This document shows positions 8,998 to 18,399 of a stretch of 64,000 bases of DNA, piece by piece. The notes beneath the pieces were generated by a model. It searched no databases, had not been told where the DNA came from, and worked only from the letters and a program-made list of their open reading frames with translations. Origin of the DNA: an uncultured Saprospiraceae bacterium. GTDB lineage: Bacteria; Bacteroidota; Bacteroidia; Chitinophagales; Saprospiraceae. Every line of letters begins with the position of its first letter. The first letter of the stretch is position 1. The translations under genes were made by a program, and so were the position numbers. The DNA lies in assembly GCA_937950315.1 (NCBI GenBank), contig CALFDU010000106.1, positions 1-64,000 on the forward strand, in the 5' to 3' direction.

Positions 8998-10032
8998 TTA
9001 AGCCGAATCTTGCAGTATTGTGTGTATGATATCTCCTGAAAGTGTTTGTTTTTGGGACAATCGACCTTTTATTGTAGGTGCTTTGATGCCACTTTTAAGT
9101 CGCTTTGGAGACGTGATAATTCTGGCTTCATCCCAAAGATTTGATTCTAAAACTGATTTAATGATTTTCTGTCCACCTTCTATCAATATGCTATAAATTC
9201 CCTCAGCAAAAATAGACTCCCAATAACTTGCTATATTTTGATATTCTGCTTTGATAAAATACACATTTTTACGGTTCATTGCACTTGAGGGATCATCAGT
9301 TAAAATGAGCGTTTTTGTATCTGAATTGTAAATATTTGCGGAAGCTGAAATCCTCCCTTTAAAATCGGGAACAATCCTTGTAGGATCGTCGCCAGGCCAT
9401 TCACGTGTTGTTAATTGCGGATCATCAATGAGCACAGTCTTAGTACCTACCATAATGCCATCGACCTCCGATCTCCACTTGTGAACCAATATTTTAGAAT
9501 ACTGATTTGATAGCCAAATCTGTTTGTCTGCTTGTCCTAAAAAACCATCGTACGATTGTGCGTATTTCAGAATGATATATGGTCGATGAGAAAGGTTTGC
9601 GATGAATTTTCGAATGAGGAATTTACATTCATTTTGTAAAATACCATATTGCACATCTATGCCTTTTTCTTTCAATAATGCAATTGATTTTCCACCTACC
9701 AATGGATTTGGATCAATGGTACCTATAATCACTTTTTGAATGTTGTGTTTTAAAATATGTTGAACACAAGGTGGAGTATTTCCTTGATGGAAGCATGGTT
9801 CTAAAGTGACATACAAAGTCGATTCTTGTACTAAATCTGGATAGTTTTGTAAAGCGCGGTCAATGGCGTTTCTTTCTGCATGCGCTTGCCCGTATTGTTC
9901 ATGAATTCCTTCTCCTATGACCATATCTTTATAGACCAAGACAGATCCTACCATCGGGTTTTTTTGCGTTGCTTTTCCAGCTTTTCTGGCGGCATTTATA
10001 CAATAAGCCATAAATTTTTCATGGCTGTTCAT
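8998..10032 (-). CDS. ribD: Bifunctional riboflavin biosynthesis protein RibD
   Basis: 344 aa. The N-terminal deaminase has zinc ligands His51 (HAERNAI) and Cys80/Cys89 (PCFHQGNTPPC) with Glu53 as proton shuttle; the C-terminal reductase half (from ~150) has GTKTVLIDDPQLTTR and ILIEGG. It converts the pyrimidine deaminase substrate of the riboflavin pathway in two steps using NADPH. The ATG overlaps the stop of the upstream cysteine desulfurase by 4 bp (ATGA), so translation is coupled. No other rib gene is in the window. Confidence 0.95.
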   Translation of the reverse strand: MNSHEKFMAYCINAARKAGKATQKNPMVGSVLVYKDMVIGEGIHEQYGQAHAERNAIDRALQNYPDLVQESTLYVTLEPCFHQGNTPPCVQHILKHNIQKVIIGTIDPNPLVGGKSIALLKEKGIDVQYGILQNECKFLIRKFIANLSHRPYIILKYAQSYDGFLGQADKQIWLSNQYSKILVHKWRSEVDGIMVGTKTVLIDDPQLTTREWPGDDPTRIVPDFKGRISASANIYNSDTKTLILTDDPSSAMNRKNVYFIKAEYQNIASYWESIFAEGIYSILIEGGQKIIKSVLESNLWDEARIITSPKRLKSGIKAPTIKGRLSQKQTLSGDIIHTILQDSA

Positions 10033-11171
10033 CTGTTGGCGAGATCAGTTAATGTTTTGGCTAGAAAATCGATTTCTTCCTTAGTAGTAAAATGTGAGAA
10101 AGAAAAACGAATGGTTTTTCTTTTGGGATCATGATCAATTGCCTGAAGCACATGTGAGTCATGTTCCACACCTGAGCTACACGCGCTGCCTGATGAAGCA
10201 CAGATGCCAGCAATGTCCAGATTGAACATGATTAAATCTGAATTTTCCGATGGGGGAAAAGAGACACTTAAAATATGTGACATCGTTTTGTCTGAACAAC
10301 CATTGAATGTCACATTTGGTATGACAGAAATCTTTTCCTTGGCATATGATTTAATTTCTTTAAGTGATTGTTGCCTACTTTCCATATTAGCAACGGCAAG
10401 TTCAGTGGCTTTTGCAAATCCTCCAATACCATGAACATTTTCAGTGCCTGACCTCATATTCCTTTCTTGACTTCCACCGAGAAAAAGAGGCTTTATGATG
10501 TTATTGGAATTTATATAAAGCAAACCTGTGCCTTTGGGTCCAAATAGTTTGTGTGCTGAAGCTGTCAAAAAAGAGATGTTACAATCATTTACGTTGATCG
10601 GATATTTTCCAAATGTCTGAGCAGCATCAACCATAAACATAGCTCCATATTCTTTGCAAATATTTCCTATTGATAGCAGATCATGCATGGTTCCTATCTC
10701 ATTGTTTCCATGCATAAGACTGACCAATGTCGGCTGATCACTCTTTTTTAATGCCTTTTCAAGAACATCATTTTCAATTCGACCTACCTTGTTGGTTGGT
10801 AATAAGACGATTTCTACATCAGGAAATTTTTTCTGAATTTCAGCAAGCGTGTGAGTTGTACAATGATGTTCAGCAATAGATGAAATGATTCTCTTTACAC
10901 CGAGATCTTGAATGCATGAATAGAAAATCGTGTGACAAGATTCTGTTGCTCCAGACGTAAAGAAGATTTCTCCGATAGAGGCTGAAAGATAGTTTGCAAT
11001 TGTTTTTCTGGATTGTTCAACAATCATTTTTGCTTTTCTACCATAATGATGGATAGAAGATGGATTACCAAAATCGTCTTTCAATATTTGATACATGTAA
11101 TGAGCAACTTCGTCGTCAATCGGCGTTGTTGCAGCATAGTCTAGGTATATTTTATTTTTGGTATTCATCAT
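10029..11171 (-). CDS. Cysteine desulfurase, NifS/IscS type
   Basis: 380 aa fold-type I PLP enzyme. Lys208 in TASAHKLFGPKG is the Schiff-base lysine; Cys331 in CASSGSACSSG sits in the flexible sulfur-transfer loop of class I desulfurases. His101-103 EHHCT stacks on PLP. It releases sulfur from cysteine as a persulfide for Fe-S clusters or tRNA thiolation. The start (ATGA) overlaps the upstream aminotransferase stop by 4 bp. No iscU or sufBCD neighbours, so the acceptor is unclear. Confidence 0.93.
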   Translation of the reverse strand: MMNTKNKIYLDYAATTPIDDEVAHYMYQILKDDFGNPSSIHHYGRKAKMIVEQSRKTIANYLSASIGEIFFTSGATESCHTIFYSCIQDLGVKRIISSIAEHHCTTHTLAEIQKKFPDVEIVLLPTNKVGRIENDVLEKALKKSDQPTLVSLMHGNNEIGTMHDLLSIGNICKEYGAMFMVDAAQTFGKYPINVNDCNISFLTASAHKLFGPKGTGLLYINSNNIIKPLFLGGSQERNMRSGTENVHGIGGFAKATELAVANMESRQQSLKEIKSYAKEKISVIPNVTFNGCSDKTMSHILSVSFPPSENSDLIMFNLDIAGICASSGSACSSGVEHDSHVLQAIDHDPKRKTIRFSFSHFTTKEEIDFLAKTLTDLANR

Positions 11172-12643
11172 ACAAGTGCTTGCTCAAACCATTCTTCCAC
11201 CATTGGCATTTCATTGAATTTTTCATCTCGATATACAAATTCATTGGTCTTGTTGCTATAATTGTAATCCAATGCCCATTCTTTATGTTTTAAGGCCAAC
11301 TCTTCAATGGCAGTCATTATATAATGCGCTTCTGCATCAGACATACAAGGATGAATAGACATCCTTATCCATCCTGGCTTATCTTCTAATATTCCATTGT
11401 CAATTTTACAAGTTATGGAATTGGAAAAATCTTTATCCACGTTTAATAAGTAGTGTCCGTAAGTTCCTGCACACGAACAACCTCCTCGTACTTGTATTCC
11501 AAACCGATCATTCAATAATTTAACACCTAGATTGAAATGTAAGTCTTCAATGTAAAATGAATAGACGCCCAATCTTTCTTTTTGATTGCCTGCAAGAATA
11601 TGAAGATTTGGAATGTTGCTTAATCGTGGCCAAATGATTTCCAATAATTCGTTCTCACGAGCTAAGATATTGTCTACTCCCATTTCATCTTTTAGCTTTA
11701 TGCATAAAGCAACCCTAATGGTCTGTAGGAATGCGGGTGTTCCTCCATCTTCTCTTGCCTCAATTTCATCATGGTATTTATGCTCGCCCCAAGGATTGGT
11801 CCAATCAACGGTACCACCACCAGGGTTGTCTGGTATTTTATTGTTGTACAATTTTTGGTCGAAAATCAATATTCCTGTACTTGAAGGTCCACCCAAAAAT
11901 TTGTGGGGTGAAAAGTATATGGCATCTAAATCTGCTCCTTCTTCAGCATGCATATCCATTTCGATATATGGAGCAGAACAAGCAAAATCAACAAAGCACA
12001 AACCATTGGCAGCATGCATTTTCTTTGCAATTTCTTTGTATGGTGTTTTGATGCCTGTCACATTGGAACAAGAAGTTACTGCTGCTATTTTTGTTTTCCT
12101 GTCTGCATACTTGACCAATAAGGCATCCAAATGCTCCAAGCAGACCAGACCTTCAGGTGTCGGGTCGATGATTTCAAGATCTACCAATGTTTCTAACCAA
12201 GAAGTTTGGTTGGAGTGATGTTCCATATGTGTGACAAAAACAATAGGTCTGTCTTGTTTCTCTAAACAAACGGAGTCTAAGAAATTCTCATGAACTCTGA
12301 GTCCTAGAATTCTTTGGAATTTATTGACAACACCTGTCATTCCAGAATTGGATGAAATTAGGATATCCGTTTCATTGGCATTGACATGTTTTTTGATGAT
12401 GTCCTTTGCTTTTTTATAGGCAAGCGTCATGCTGCAACCCGTAACAGTTGTTTCCGTATGTGTGTTGCCTACAAATGGGGAGATGCTAGAAGTCAATAAC
12501 CTTTCAATAGGGGCATACATTCTACCACTGGCAGTCCAGTCGGCATAAATTATTTTTTTAAGACCGTAAGGACTTTGAAAGACTTGATCTTCTCCAATGA
12601 TGTGTTTCTTGAATTTCGCGAAGTAGGCTTCTAATTGACTCAT
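11168..12643 (-). CDS. Class V aminotransferase-fold PLP enzyme (SufS-related)
   Basis: 491 aa, longer than SufS (~410). PLP lysine Lys248 in YFSPHKFLGGPSST; HHSNQTSW (142-149) is the SufS/CsdA-type cofactor contact; VRGGCSCAGTYG carries Cys389 and Cys391 where SufS has its catalytic Cys. Roughly 70 extra residues lie mostly at the C-terminus. Could be a second desulfurase, a cysteine lyase or a related enzyme; substrate not predictable. Placed directly before a NifS-type desulfurase with a 4-bp overlap and 4 bp after glmM. Confidence 0.82.
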   Translation of the reverse strand: MSQLEAYFAKFKKHIIGEDQVFQSPYGLKKIIYADWTASGRMYAPIERLLTSSISPFVGNTHTETTVTGCSMTLAYKKAKDIIKKHVNANETDILISSNSGMTGVVNKFQRILGLRVHENFLDSVCLEKQDRPIVFVTHMEHHSNQTSWLETLVDLEIIDPTPEGLVCLEHLDALLVKYADRKTKIAAVTSCSNVTGIKTPYKEIAKKMHAANGLCFVDFACSAPYIEMDMHAEEGADLDAIYFSPHKFLGGPSSTGILIFDQKLYNNKIPDNPGGGTVDWTNPWGEHKYHDEIEAREDGGTPAFLQTIRVALCIKLKDEMGVDNILARENELLEIIWPRLSNIPNLHILAGNQKERLGVYSFYIEDLHFNLGVKLLNDRFGIQVRGGCSCAGTYGHYLLNVDKDFSNSITCKIDNGILEDKPGWIRMSIHPCMSDAEAHYIMTAIEELALKHKEWALDYNYSNKTNEFVYRDEKFNEMPMVEEWFEQALV

Positions 12644-12647
12644 CTTT

Positions 12648-14015
12648 TTAATTTATAACATGCATAACTTTATTTACTAATGTCTCAGCTGTTTCCTTTG
12701 TTCTTGCTTCTGCATATATTCTTATGATCGGTTCTGTGTTTGACATTCTCATATGGACCCATCCATCGACAAAATCTATTTTCAATCCATCACTGTCATT
12801 TAGTTTTTCATCACTGAATGTTTCCTTTAATTTGTTAAAGATTCCATCCAGTTCCTCTGGAGAGGTAAGATCCATTTTGTTTTTGATGATCGTATAATCT
12901 TCATACGAATCTCTGATTTCCGAAAGCTTTTGTTCTTTTGAAGCCATTAAATTTAATACGAAGGCTATCCCTACAAGCGCATCTCTACCATAATGTAGAG
13001 CAGGATATATAATACCTCCATTTCCTTCACCACCTATAACTGCATTGTTGTTTTTCATGGTGTTGACCACATTGACTTCTCCGACCATGGAGGCAAAGTA
13101 TTCACCACCGTGTTTTTTAGTGATATCAGACAATGCACGACTCGATGATAAATTTGAAACTGTGTTTCCTTTTGTTTTTGACAGAATGAAATCTGCTGCT
13201 GCAACCAAAGTATATTCTTCACCAAAGTAAGATCCATTTTCAGATACCAAGGCCAACCTATCAACATCTGGATCAACAGCTATTCCAATATCTGCTTTGG
13301 AGTTTTTGGTGGTTTCGATGAGATCAGAAAGATTGCCAGGTAGTGGTTCTGGGTTGTGGGCAAACAGTCCATTGACTTCACCGTTGATCAATTCGTAAGA
13401 ACAGTTTAGAGCATCCAATAATTTGGGAATGGCCAATGCACCTGTCGAATTGATGCAGTCAATAACTGCGTGGTAATTTTTGGATTTTATTAAATCAGCA
13501 TCAATGATATCTAGATTTAGAATGGCTTCTACATGCTTGTCAAAATAATCTGGAATCAATTCATATGAACCTAAGTCATCTACATCAGAAAACACCATTT
13601 TCTTATCATCAATGTAGGACAAGATTTCTTCTCCGATTTCTCCTGAAATAAATTCTCCTTTGCTATTTAAGAATTTTAAAGCGTTCCATTGCTTTGGATT
13701 GTGACTTGCTGTAAATATTATTCCTCCATCCGCTGCAAAATCGGTTACGGCCATCTCCACGGTAGGCGTTGTAGAATAATCAAGATCAATCACATCTATT
13801 CCTAAAAATCTCAAGGTATTGGCAGCAAGATCAGAAACCATTTTACCAGAAGTTCTGCCATCTCTTCCAATAACAATCTTTGGGTTTTTACCTGATTTTT
13901 TAATCCACCAACCATAAGCAGAAACGCATTCCACGATATCAATGGGGGTGAAATTCTCACCAATCGGTCCTCCAATCGTTCCACGTATTCCAGATATTGA
14001 TTTCTTTAGAGTCAC
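12648..14015 (-). CDS. glmM: Phosphoglucosamine mutase family protein (GlmM-like)
   Basis: About 455 aa from a GTG at 14015 (VTLKKSISGIRG); the ORF runs to 14075 but family members begin at the SISGIRGTIGG motif. Phosphoserine loop TASHNPKQWNA (Ser ~104), metal-binding DPDVDRLAL, sugar loop GGEGNGGII and phosphate-binding RMSNTEPIIRI are all intact. It interconverts glucosamine-6-P and glucosamine-1-P for UDP-GlcNAc (peptidoglycan, lipid A); some relatives act on glucose or mannose phosphates. A TTTCTTTG word (one mismatch to TAnnTTTG) at 14034-14041 fits the GTG start. First gene of the run towards ribD. Confidence 0.88.
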   Translation of the reverse strand: MTLKKSISGIRGTIGGPIGENFTPIDIVECVSAYGWWIKKSGKNPKIVIGRDGRTSGKMVSDLAANTLRFLGIDVIDLDYSTTPTVEMAVTDFAADGGIIFTASHNPKQWNALKFLNSKGEFISGEIGEEILSYIDDKKMVFSDVDDLGSYELIPDYFDKHVEAILNLDIIDADLIKSKNYHAVIDCINSTGALAIPKLLDALNCSYELINGEVNGLFAHNPEPLPGNLSDLIETTKNSKADIGIAVDPDVDRLALVSENGSYFGEEYTLVAAADFILSKTKGNTVSNLSSSRALSDITKKHGGEYFASMVGEVNVVNTMKNNNAVIGGEGNGGIIYPALHYGRDALVGIAFVLNLMASKEQKLSEIRDSYEDYTIIKNKMDLTSPEELDGIFNKLKETFSDEKLNDSDGLKIDFVDGWVHMRMSNTEPIIRIYAEARTKETAETLVNKVMHVIN

Positions 14016-14154
14016 AGGCTTTATATTTTCTACCAAAGAAAATATAAAGAGTGATGGAAATGAAATAAAAATCACATTTTAATCATTAAAATGTAAGAAC
14101 GACCAAAGCTTTAATTTGTCAGAGTATATTCTTAGCCATAAAGGGATAATTTGA

Positions 14155-14162
14155 TACCTTTG
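14155..14162 (+). promoter_or_regulatory. -7 promoter element for the PAP2-folD-prmA operon
   Basis: Perfect TAnnTTTG (TACCTTTG), 11 bp before the ATG at 14173, implying a very short leader. A TTTG at 14115-14118 is too far upstream to be a normal -33 box. Confidence 0.55.
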
Positions 14163-14172
14163 GCAACCTGAA

Positions 14173-14748
14173 ATGCTTGAAAAACTAGACATATCACTGT
14201 TCAGCTACATAAATCAAGGACTTAGTTCTGATTTCTTAGATTTTGTCTTGGTGCCTATCCGATATGAGAAGTTTTGGATACCTTTTTATGTATTCTTACT
14301 TGTCTTCATTTTGATGAATATATCCAAATACTATTGGTTCTCATTATTCATGATTTTTGCAACCATTGGGACAGCTGATGTTGTGAGTAGCCGAATTATC
14401 AAGCCATTGGTTGAGAGACCTAGACCATGCCACAGCAATTCGGGACTGGAGAATGTGATTTTGAGAGTGAGATGTGGTGTAGGATATAGTTTCACGTCAT
14501 CGCATGCAACCAATCATTTTGCCACCGCCACGATATTGTTTCTGGTTCTTGGTGGTCTGCGGCGAAAGTGGATGTATTTGTTGTTTGTCTGGGCAGGAGC
14601 TATTTCATTTGCACAAGTTTATGTTGGAGTACATTATCCCATTGATATTTTAGCAGGGACACTCTTAGGGATATCGATAGGAACCATTGGTTATTATTTT
14701 TATCGAAAGTGGCGTAATCTATATTTAAATAAAAAGTATCAAGTATGA
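14173..14748 (+). CDS. PAP2-family membrane phosphatase
   Basis: 191 aa with about five transmembrane helices. Catalytic motifs: KPLVERPRP (77-85), SFTSSHA (His111) and YVGVHYPID (His154, Asp158). The Arg of the canonical SR-x5-H motif is replaced by Gln148 (AQVYVGVH), a variant I also associate with Bacteroidota members. Family members dephosphorylate undecaprenyl diphosphate or lipid A at the periplasmic face; the substrate is not decidable here. Its stop overlaps the folD start by 4 bp. Confidence 0.87.
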   Translation: MLEKLDISLFSYINQGLSSDFLDFVLVPIRYEKFWIPFYVFLLVFILMNISKYYWFSLFMIFATIGTADVVSSRIIKPLVERPRPCHSNSGLENVILRVRCGVGYSFTSSHATNHFATATILFLVLGGLRRKWMYLLFVWAGAISFAQVYVGVHYPIDILAGTLLGISIGTIGYYFYRKWRNLYLNKKYQV

Positions 14749-15617
14749 TTCTCTTAGACGGAAGAGCATTATCTAAAAAAATTAAGGAAGAAATTAAGGC
14801 TGAGGTAGACACCATCAGAGACAATGGAGGAAATATTCCACACTTGGCAGCAGTGATCGTGGGTGATAATCCTGCAAGCGAATCTTATGTGAAAAATAAA
14901 GTGAAGTCTAGTGATTTTGTAGGCTTTGAATCTACTGTGATAAAAAAAGATGCCAATATTTCAGAAGAAGAATTGTTGGAGATAGTTGAAGGATTGAATA
15001 AGAATTCTGATGTGGATGGATTCATCGTTCAACTACCATTACCTAGGCATATTGATCCAGATAAAATCACGTTGTCCATTGATCCAAAAAAAGATGTTGA
15101 TGGTTTTCATCCATATAATTTTGGTTCGATGGCGCAGGGATTGGAAGCGTATTTACCTGCTACTCCATATGGTATTTTATTGATGCTTGAGAGATATGAA
15201 ATTGAAACAGAGGGAAAAGAAGTCGTTGTGTTAGGGAGGTCAAATATTGTCGGATCTCCAATCAGTATTCTTCTTGCAAGAAAAGGGAATCCAGGTAATG
15301 CTACGGTGACGATTACCCATAGTAGAACCAAGGATTTGGATAATATATTGAGGAAAGCGGATATTATTATTGCAGCCATTGGAAGAAATCATTTTATCAA
15401 GGCCGATCAAGTCAAAGAAGGAGCAGTTATCATCGATGTCGGGATTAATCGTATTGAGGATCCTTCGAGAAAAAGAGGATATAGATTGGTGGGTGATGTT
15501 GATTTTGATGATGTCTCTAGTAAAGCTTCATATATAACACCTGTACCTGGAGGAGTGGGCCCAATGACGGTTACTGCTTTAATGTTAAATACCTTGAAGG
15601 CTTCAAAACTGAAATAA
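14745..15617 (+). CDS. folD: Methylenetetrahydrofolate dehydrogenase/cyclohydrolase FolD
   Basis: 290 aa, standard length. Motifs: SYVKNKVKSSDFVGF (catalytic Tyr and Lys), VDGFIVQLPLP, VVVLGRSNIVGSPI (NADP-binding), ITPVPGGVGPMT. It interconverts 5,10-methylene-THF and 10-formyl-THF in one-carbon metabolism. Start overlaps the PAP2 stop (ATGA) and its own stop overlaps prmA by one base (TAATG), so all three are translationally coupled. Confidence 0.97.
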   Translation: MILLDGRALSKKIKEEIKAEVDTIRDNGGNIPHLAAVIVGDNPASESYVKNKVKSSDFVGFESTVIKKDANISEEELLEIVEGLNKNSDVDGFIVQLPLPRHIDPDKITLSIDPKKDVDGFHPYNFGSMAQGLEAYLPATPYGILLMLERYEIETEGKEVVVLGRSNIVGSPISILLARKGNPGNATVTITHSRTKDLDNILRKADIIIAAIGRNHFIKADQVKEGAVIIDVGINRIEDPSRKRGYRLVGDVDFDDVSSKASYITPVPGGVGPMTVTALMLNTLKASKLK

Positions 15618-16465
15618 TGGCTTGGCATCAATTCAAGGTTGAATTTGAAGTTTCACAAAAGGAAATATTAAATGCATTTTTGCTTGATTTAGGAGCAGAT
15701 GCAATATTGGATAATGGAGATCATTTTCTGTTTTACAAAGAAAGTGTTAAGGAACCCAATGTTCTTGCTGAGCAGATTTCACATTTGCCTGGAGCGATCA
15801 ACAAAGTGTCATATGAAGAATGCGAGGAAAAGAATTGGAATGCTGAATGGGAATCTAGTTATGACCCTATTGCGGTAGAAGATATATGTTATATCCGTGC
15901 TGAATTTCACGATCTCAATCCTTCTTTTGCTAGAGAAATAATCATCCGTCCCGAGATGGCATTTGGTACCGGGCATCACGAGACTACCTATATGATGATC
16001 CAATTAATGGATGAAATCGACATGACAGGAATGTGGGTCTTGGATTATGGTTGCGGCACAGGGATTCTATCTGTTTTTGCTATGCAGAAAAATGCCAGTG
16101 CATTGATCGGTGTCGATATAGAAGAGCCAGCTATTGAAAATTCATTTATACATAAAGAGATCAATCAACTCAATGATCAAAAAATGGATTTTCAAGTAGG
16201 AGGAATCGATATTGTAGCCAACGAGAAGTATCAAATGGTTCTGGCCAACATCAATCGACGTGTTTTGCTTGAAACGAGTGATGCGATAATTGATGTCCTG
16301 ACAGAAGATGGCATCTTATTGATGTCAGGTATTTTAGAATCTGATGAAAAGATAATTCTAGATAAATACACTCCTAATTTTAAATTGGAAAAGAAGATCC
16401 AAAAAGGGGAGTGGTTGTGCTTTTTTTGGAGACTTAAAAATGAATCAAAATCTCATAAAGTTTAG
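15617..16465 (+). CDS. prmA: Ribosomal protein L11 methyltransferase PrmA
   Basis: 282 aa. The N-terminal substrate-recognition domain (~1-90) is followed by a Rossmann methyltransferase with FGTGHHETTYMM, VLDYGCGTGILS (SAM loop) and MVLANINRRVL (the N-I/P-x-Y-like catalytic region). It trimethylates L11 using SAM. Its last 32 bp overlap the 3' end of the convergent maf gene, so no terminator separates them. Confidence 0.93.
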   Translation: MAWHQFKVEFEVSQKEILNAFLLDLGADAILDNGDHFLFYKESVKEPNVLAEQISHLPGAINKVSYEECEEKNWNAEWESSYDPIAVEDICYIRAEFHDLNPSFAREIIIRPEMAFGTGHHETTYMMIQLMDEIDMTGMWVLDYGCGTGILSVFAMQKNASALIGVDIEEPAIENSFIHKEINQLNDQKMDFQVGGIDIVANEKYQMVLANINRRVLLETSDAIIDVLTEDGILLMSGILESDEKIILDKYTPNFKLEKKIQKGEWLCFFWRLKNESKSHKV

Positions 16466-17000
16466 CAGTTGGAAGCCCCATAATATTGGTGTAACTGCCT
16501 ACAATTGAAGCCACTTTGTTGTGCCCAAACCATTCCTGAATTCCATATGCTCCTGCTTTATCCAATGGAGAAAAATGCTCTATGTAGTGCTTCATTTCTT
16601 TGATAGATATTTTGTTGATCAAAACAGTTGATTCGTCTGAAAAACTTATCATTTTTTCTTTACTCATCACGCATACTCCAGTAATCACAAGGTGTTCGTC
16701 GTCTGATAATTTATTGAGCATTTCTTCCGCTTCCGCAAATGTTTTTGGCTTGCCCAAAATAGTATTTTGGTGTAGAACAACTGTATCGGCAGTAATTACT
16801 ATGTTTTCATCAGTGAGTTGATCTTCGAATGCTGCAGCTTTTTTCTTGGCAATAAATTCAGCAACTTCTTTGGTGTTTAGATCCTCTGGGAAGGATTCAT
16901 CAACATCTTTGATTTGTACTTCAAATTGAAAACCCATCTCCTCTAAGAGCCATTTTCTGCGTGGTGATTGAGAAGCAAGAATGATTTTTTTGTCGATCAT
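16434..17000 (-). CDS. maf: Maf-like nucleotide pyrophosphatase
   Basis: 188 aa. SxSPRR motif (ASQSPRRKWLLEEMG, 9-23), DESFPED, catalytic Asp72 in ITADTVV and LGKPKT (83-88). Maf proteins hydrolyse non-canonical or pyrimidine NTPs (the YhdE subgroup acts on dTTP/UTP). Last gene of a five-gene run; its ATG overlaps the UbiA stop by 4 bp. The exact word CGCTTCCGCAAAT lies inside this gene at 16728-16740. Confidence 0.93.
   Translation of the reverse strand: MIDKKIILASQSPRRKWLLEEMGFQFEVQIKDVDESFPEDLNTKEVAEFIAKKKAAAFEDQLTDENIVITADTVVLHQNTILGKPKTFAEAEEMLNKLSDDEHLVITGVCVMSKEKMISFSDESTVLINKISIKEMKHYIEHFSPLDKAGAYGIQEWFGHNKVASIVGSYTNIMGLPTAKLYEILIHF
16728..16740 (+). repeat. 13-base word CGCTTCCGCAAAT
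   Basis: Exact copy inside maf. Read in the gene's frame it encodes Phe-Ala-Glu-Ala, unlike most other copies. See the finding on this repeated word. Confidence 0.8.
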
Positions 17001-17893
17001 GATTGATAAGATATTATGCTCAATGAGATGATGCCTAGTCCCATTATCACTTTAATTAATTTTGAAATATTTGTGTAATCCGATTTGGTCTTAGTTTTAG
17101 CAATTTTAAAAATAAGAAGGAAGTTTAAGAAGACAATGGGTAATATGGAAATGGAAACCCATGTACTTGTTAAAGGGTAGCTCCAATAAGCCCAAGACAA
17201 ACAAACAATAAGTAATGTTGCTAAGAAAAGACCTATAAAAATATTCGTCTTTACAACACCAATTCTTATTGGCATGGTCAATAATCCAAAAGCCTTATCT
17301 CCTTCAATGTCTTCACAATCTTTCACCAATTCACGTGACATGCTTGACAGAAATATAAAGCACATAAAGAATATTAAAAGCGATTGGTGGAATTGAGGAA
17401 TATCCAATCCGAAATAGATTTGAACAAACCAAAGTAGAACAATAACTAAACTTGAAAATAATGAAACTATAACATTGCCGATTAAGCCTTGTTTTTTTAA
17501 ATGAGAGCCATATAAAAATAACAATCCTATGGCTATCAGATAAACAAAAATGTAAGCCATGTCATGAATTAGTTTGCAGATAGCAAGGGACAACAAAAAA
17601 CCTACAACGTTATTTATAAAATAGAGTTTGAGTAACTGAATCTTGTTTAGTCTTTGTGTTGCTTTTTTATTGATCGCATCGATGTCGCAGTCAAAATAGT
17701 CGTTGATGATATAACCACCAAGTGTAATAGATATGGTGCAAGCTATAATGAGAAGATAGACTTCTAAAATACTGTTTTGATTTCCAAAAATAAAGGGTGT
17801 TTTGAATAGTAGAAATATAACTATGCATTGAGTAATCCCCACTATCAAAAGATTGATTAATCGTGCATGATATATTAATTTGTTGAGATACAA
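16997..17893 (-). CDS. UbiA prenyltransferase, GGGP-geranylgeranyltransferase-like
   Basis: 298 aa, about eight or nine transmembrane helices. First Asp-rich motif NDYFDCDID (64-72), second KDCEDIEGDKAFG near 195. These bind the prenyl diphosphate through Mg2+. Bacteroidota members of this type are usually annotated as geranylgeranylglycerol-phosphate geranylgeranyltransferase; a MenA/UbiA-like quinone role is the alternative. Start codon is TTG at 17893, 4 bp after the KdsC stop; no ATG is available near the N-terminus. Confidence 0.85.
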   Translation of the reverse strand: MYLNKLIYHARLINLLIVGITQCIVIFLLFKTPFIFGNQNSILEVYLLIIACTISITLGGYIINDYFDCDIDAINKKATQRLNKIQLLKLYFINNVVGFLLSLAICKLIHDMAYIFVYLIAIGLLFLYGSHLKKQGLIGNVIVSLFSSLVIVLLWFVQIYFGLDIPQFHQSLLIFFMCFIFLSSMSRELVKDCEDIEGDKAFGLLTMPIRIGVVKTNIFIGLFLATLLIVCLSWAYWSYPLTSTWVSISILPIVFLNFLLIFKIAKTKTKSDYTNISKLIKVIMGLGIISLSIISYQS

Positions 17894-17897
17894 ATGA

Positions 17898-18392
17898 CTA
17901 CCATTTGTTGTTAAGTCTTAGCACTCTTTCTATAACATCTCTGACACAACCTTTACCACCTTTATATGGACTTATATAGTCACATGCATTGATCACTTCA
18001 ACTACAGCATCATTGGGGCAACTAGCTACAAGCACCTCTTTGAGAACGGTTAAGTCAGACAAGTCATCGCCCATATACAAACATTGTGCAGGGGTAACGT
18101 TTTTCTTTTTGCAATATGAGTTAAAAACTTCCAATTTGTCATCGACTGCTGAATAAATATCTAAGACATGTAATCCTTCTAGACGAGATACAACGCCTTT
18201 GGAATTTCCTTTGGTGATGATGGCAACATTGAATCCTTGTTTCATTGCCTTTTTGATTGCCAAGCCATCTTGAGTACTCATTGATCTCAGCAAATCGCCA
18301 TTCTCTGTAATGAGAATGTCCGAATTTGTAAATACACCATCTACGTCAAAGATGAGTGTATTGATATCATTAAATTTTTCGTAAACATTCAT
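17898..18392 (-). CDS. KdsC-type HAD phosphatase (KDO-8-phosphate phosphatase)
   Basis: 164 aa from the ATG at 18392; the longer ORF to 18494 would run into iscX and lacks family similarity in its first 34 residues. Class C0 HAD with no cap: FDVDGVFTNSD (nucleophile Asp16, Asp18), ITKGNSKGV, and YMGDDLSDL. KdsC removes phosphate from KDO-8-P for lipid A core; KDO transferase waaA is 9 kb away. N-acylneuraminate-9-P phosphatase-like activity is an alternative. Confidence 0.87.
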   Translation of the reverse strand: MNVYEKFNDINTLIFDVDGVFTNSDILITENGDLLRSMSTQDGLAIKKAMKQGFNVAIITKGNSKGVVSRLEGLHVLDIYSAVDDKLEVFNSYCKKKNVTPAQCLYMGDDLSDLTVLKEVLVASCPNDAVVEVINACDYISPYKGGKGCVRDVIERVLRLNNKW

Positions 18393-18399
18393 GGGAGAA

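Noticed and set aside
11613-12218. 201-aa ORF antisense to the class V aminotransferase
   Set aside because: Its frame mirrors a strongly conserved enzyme and its translation shows no domain or signal; a shadow ORF.
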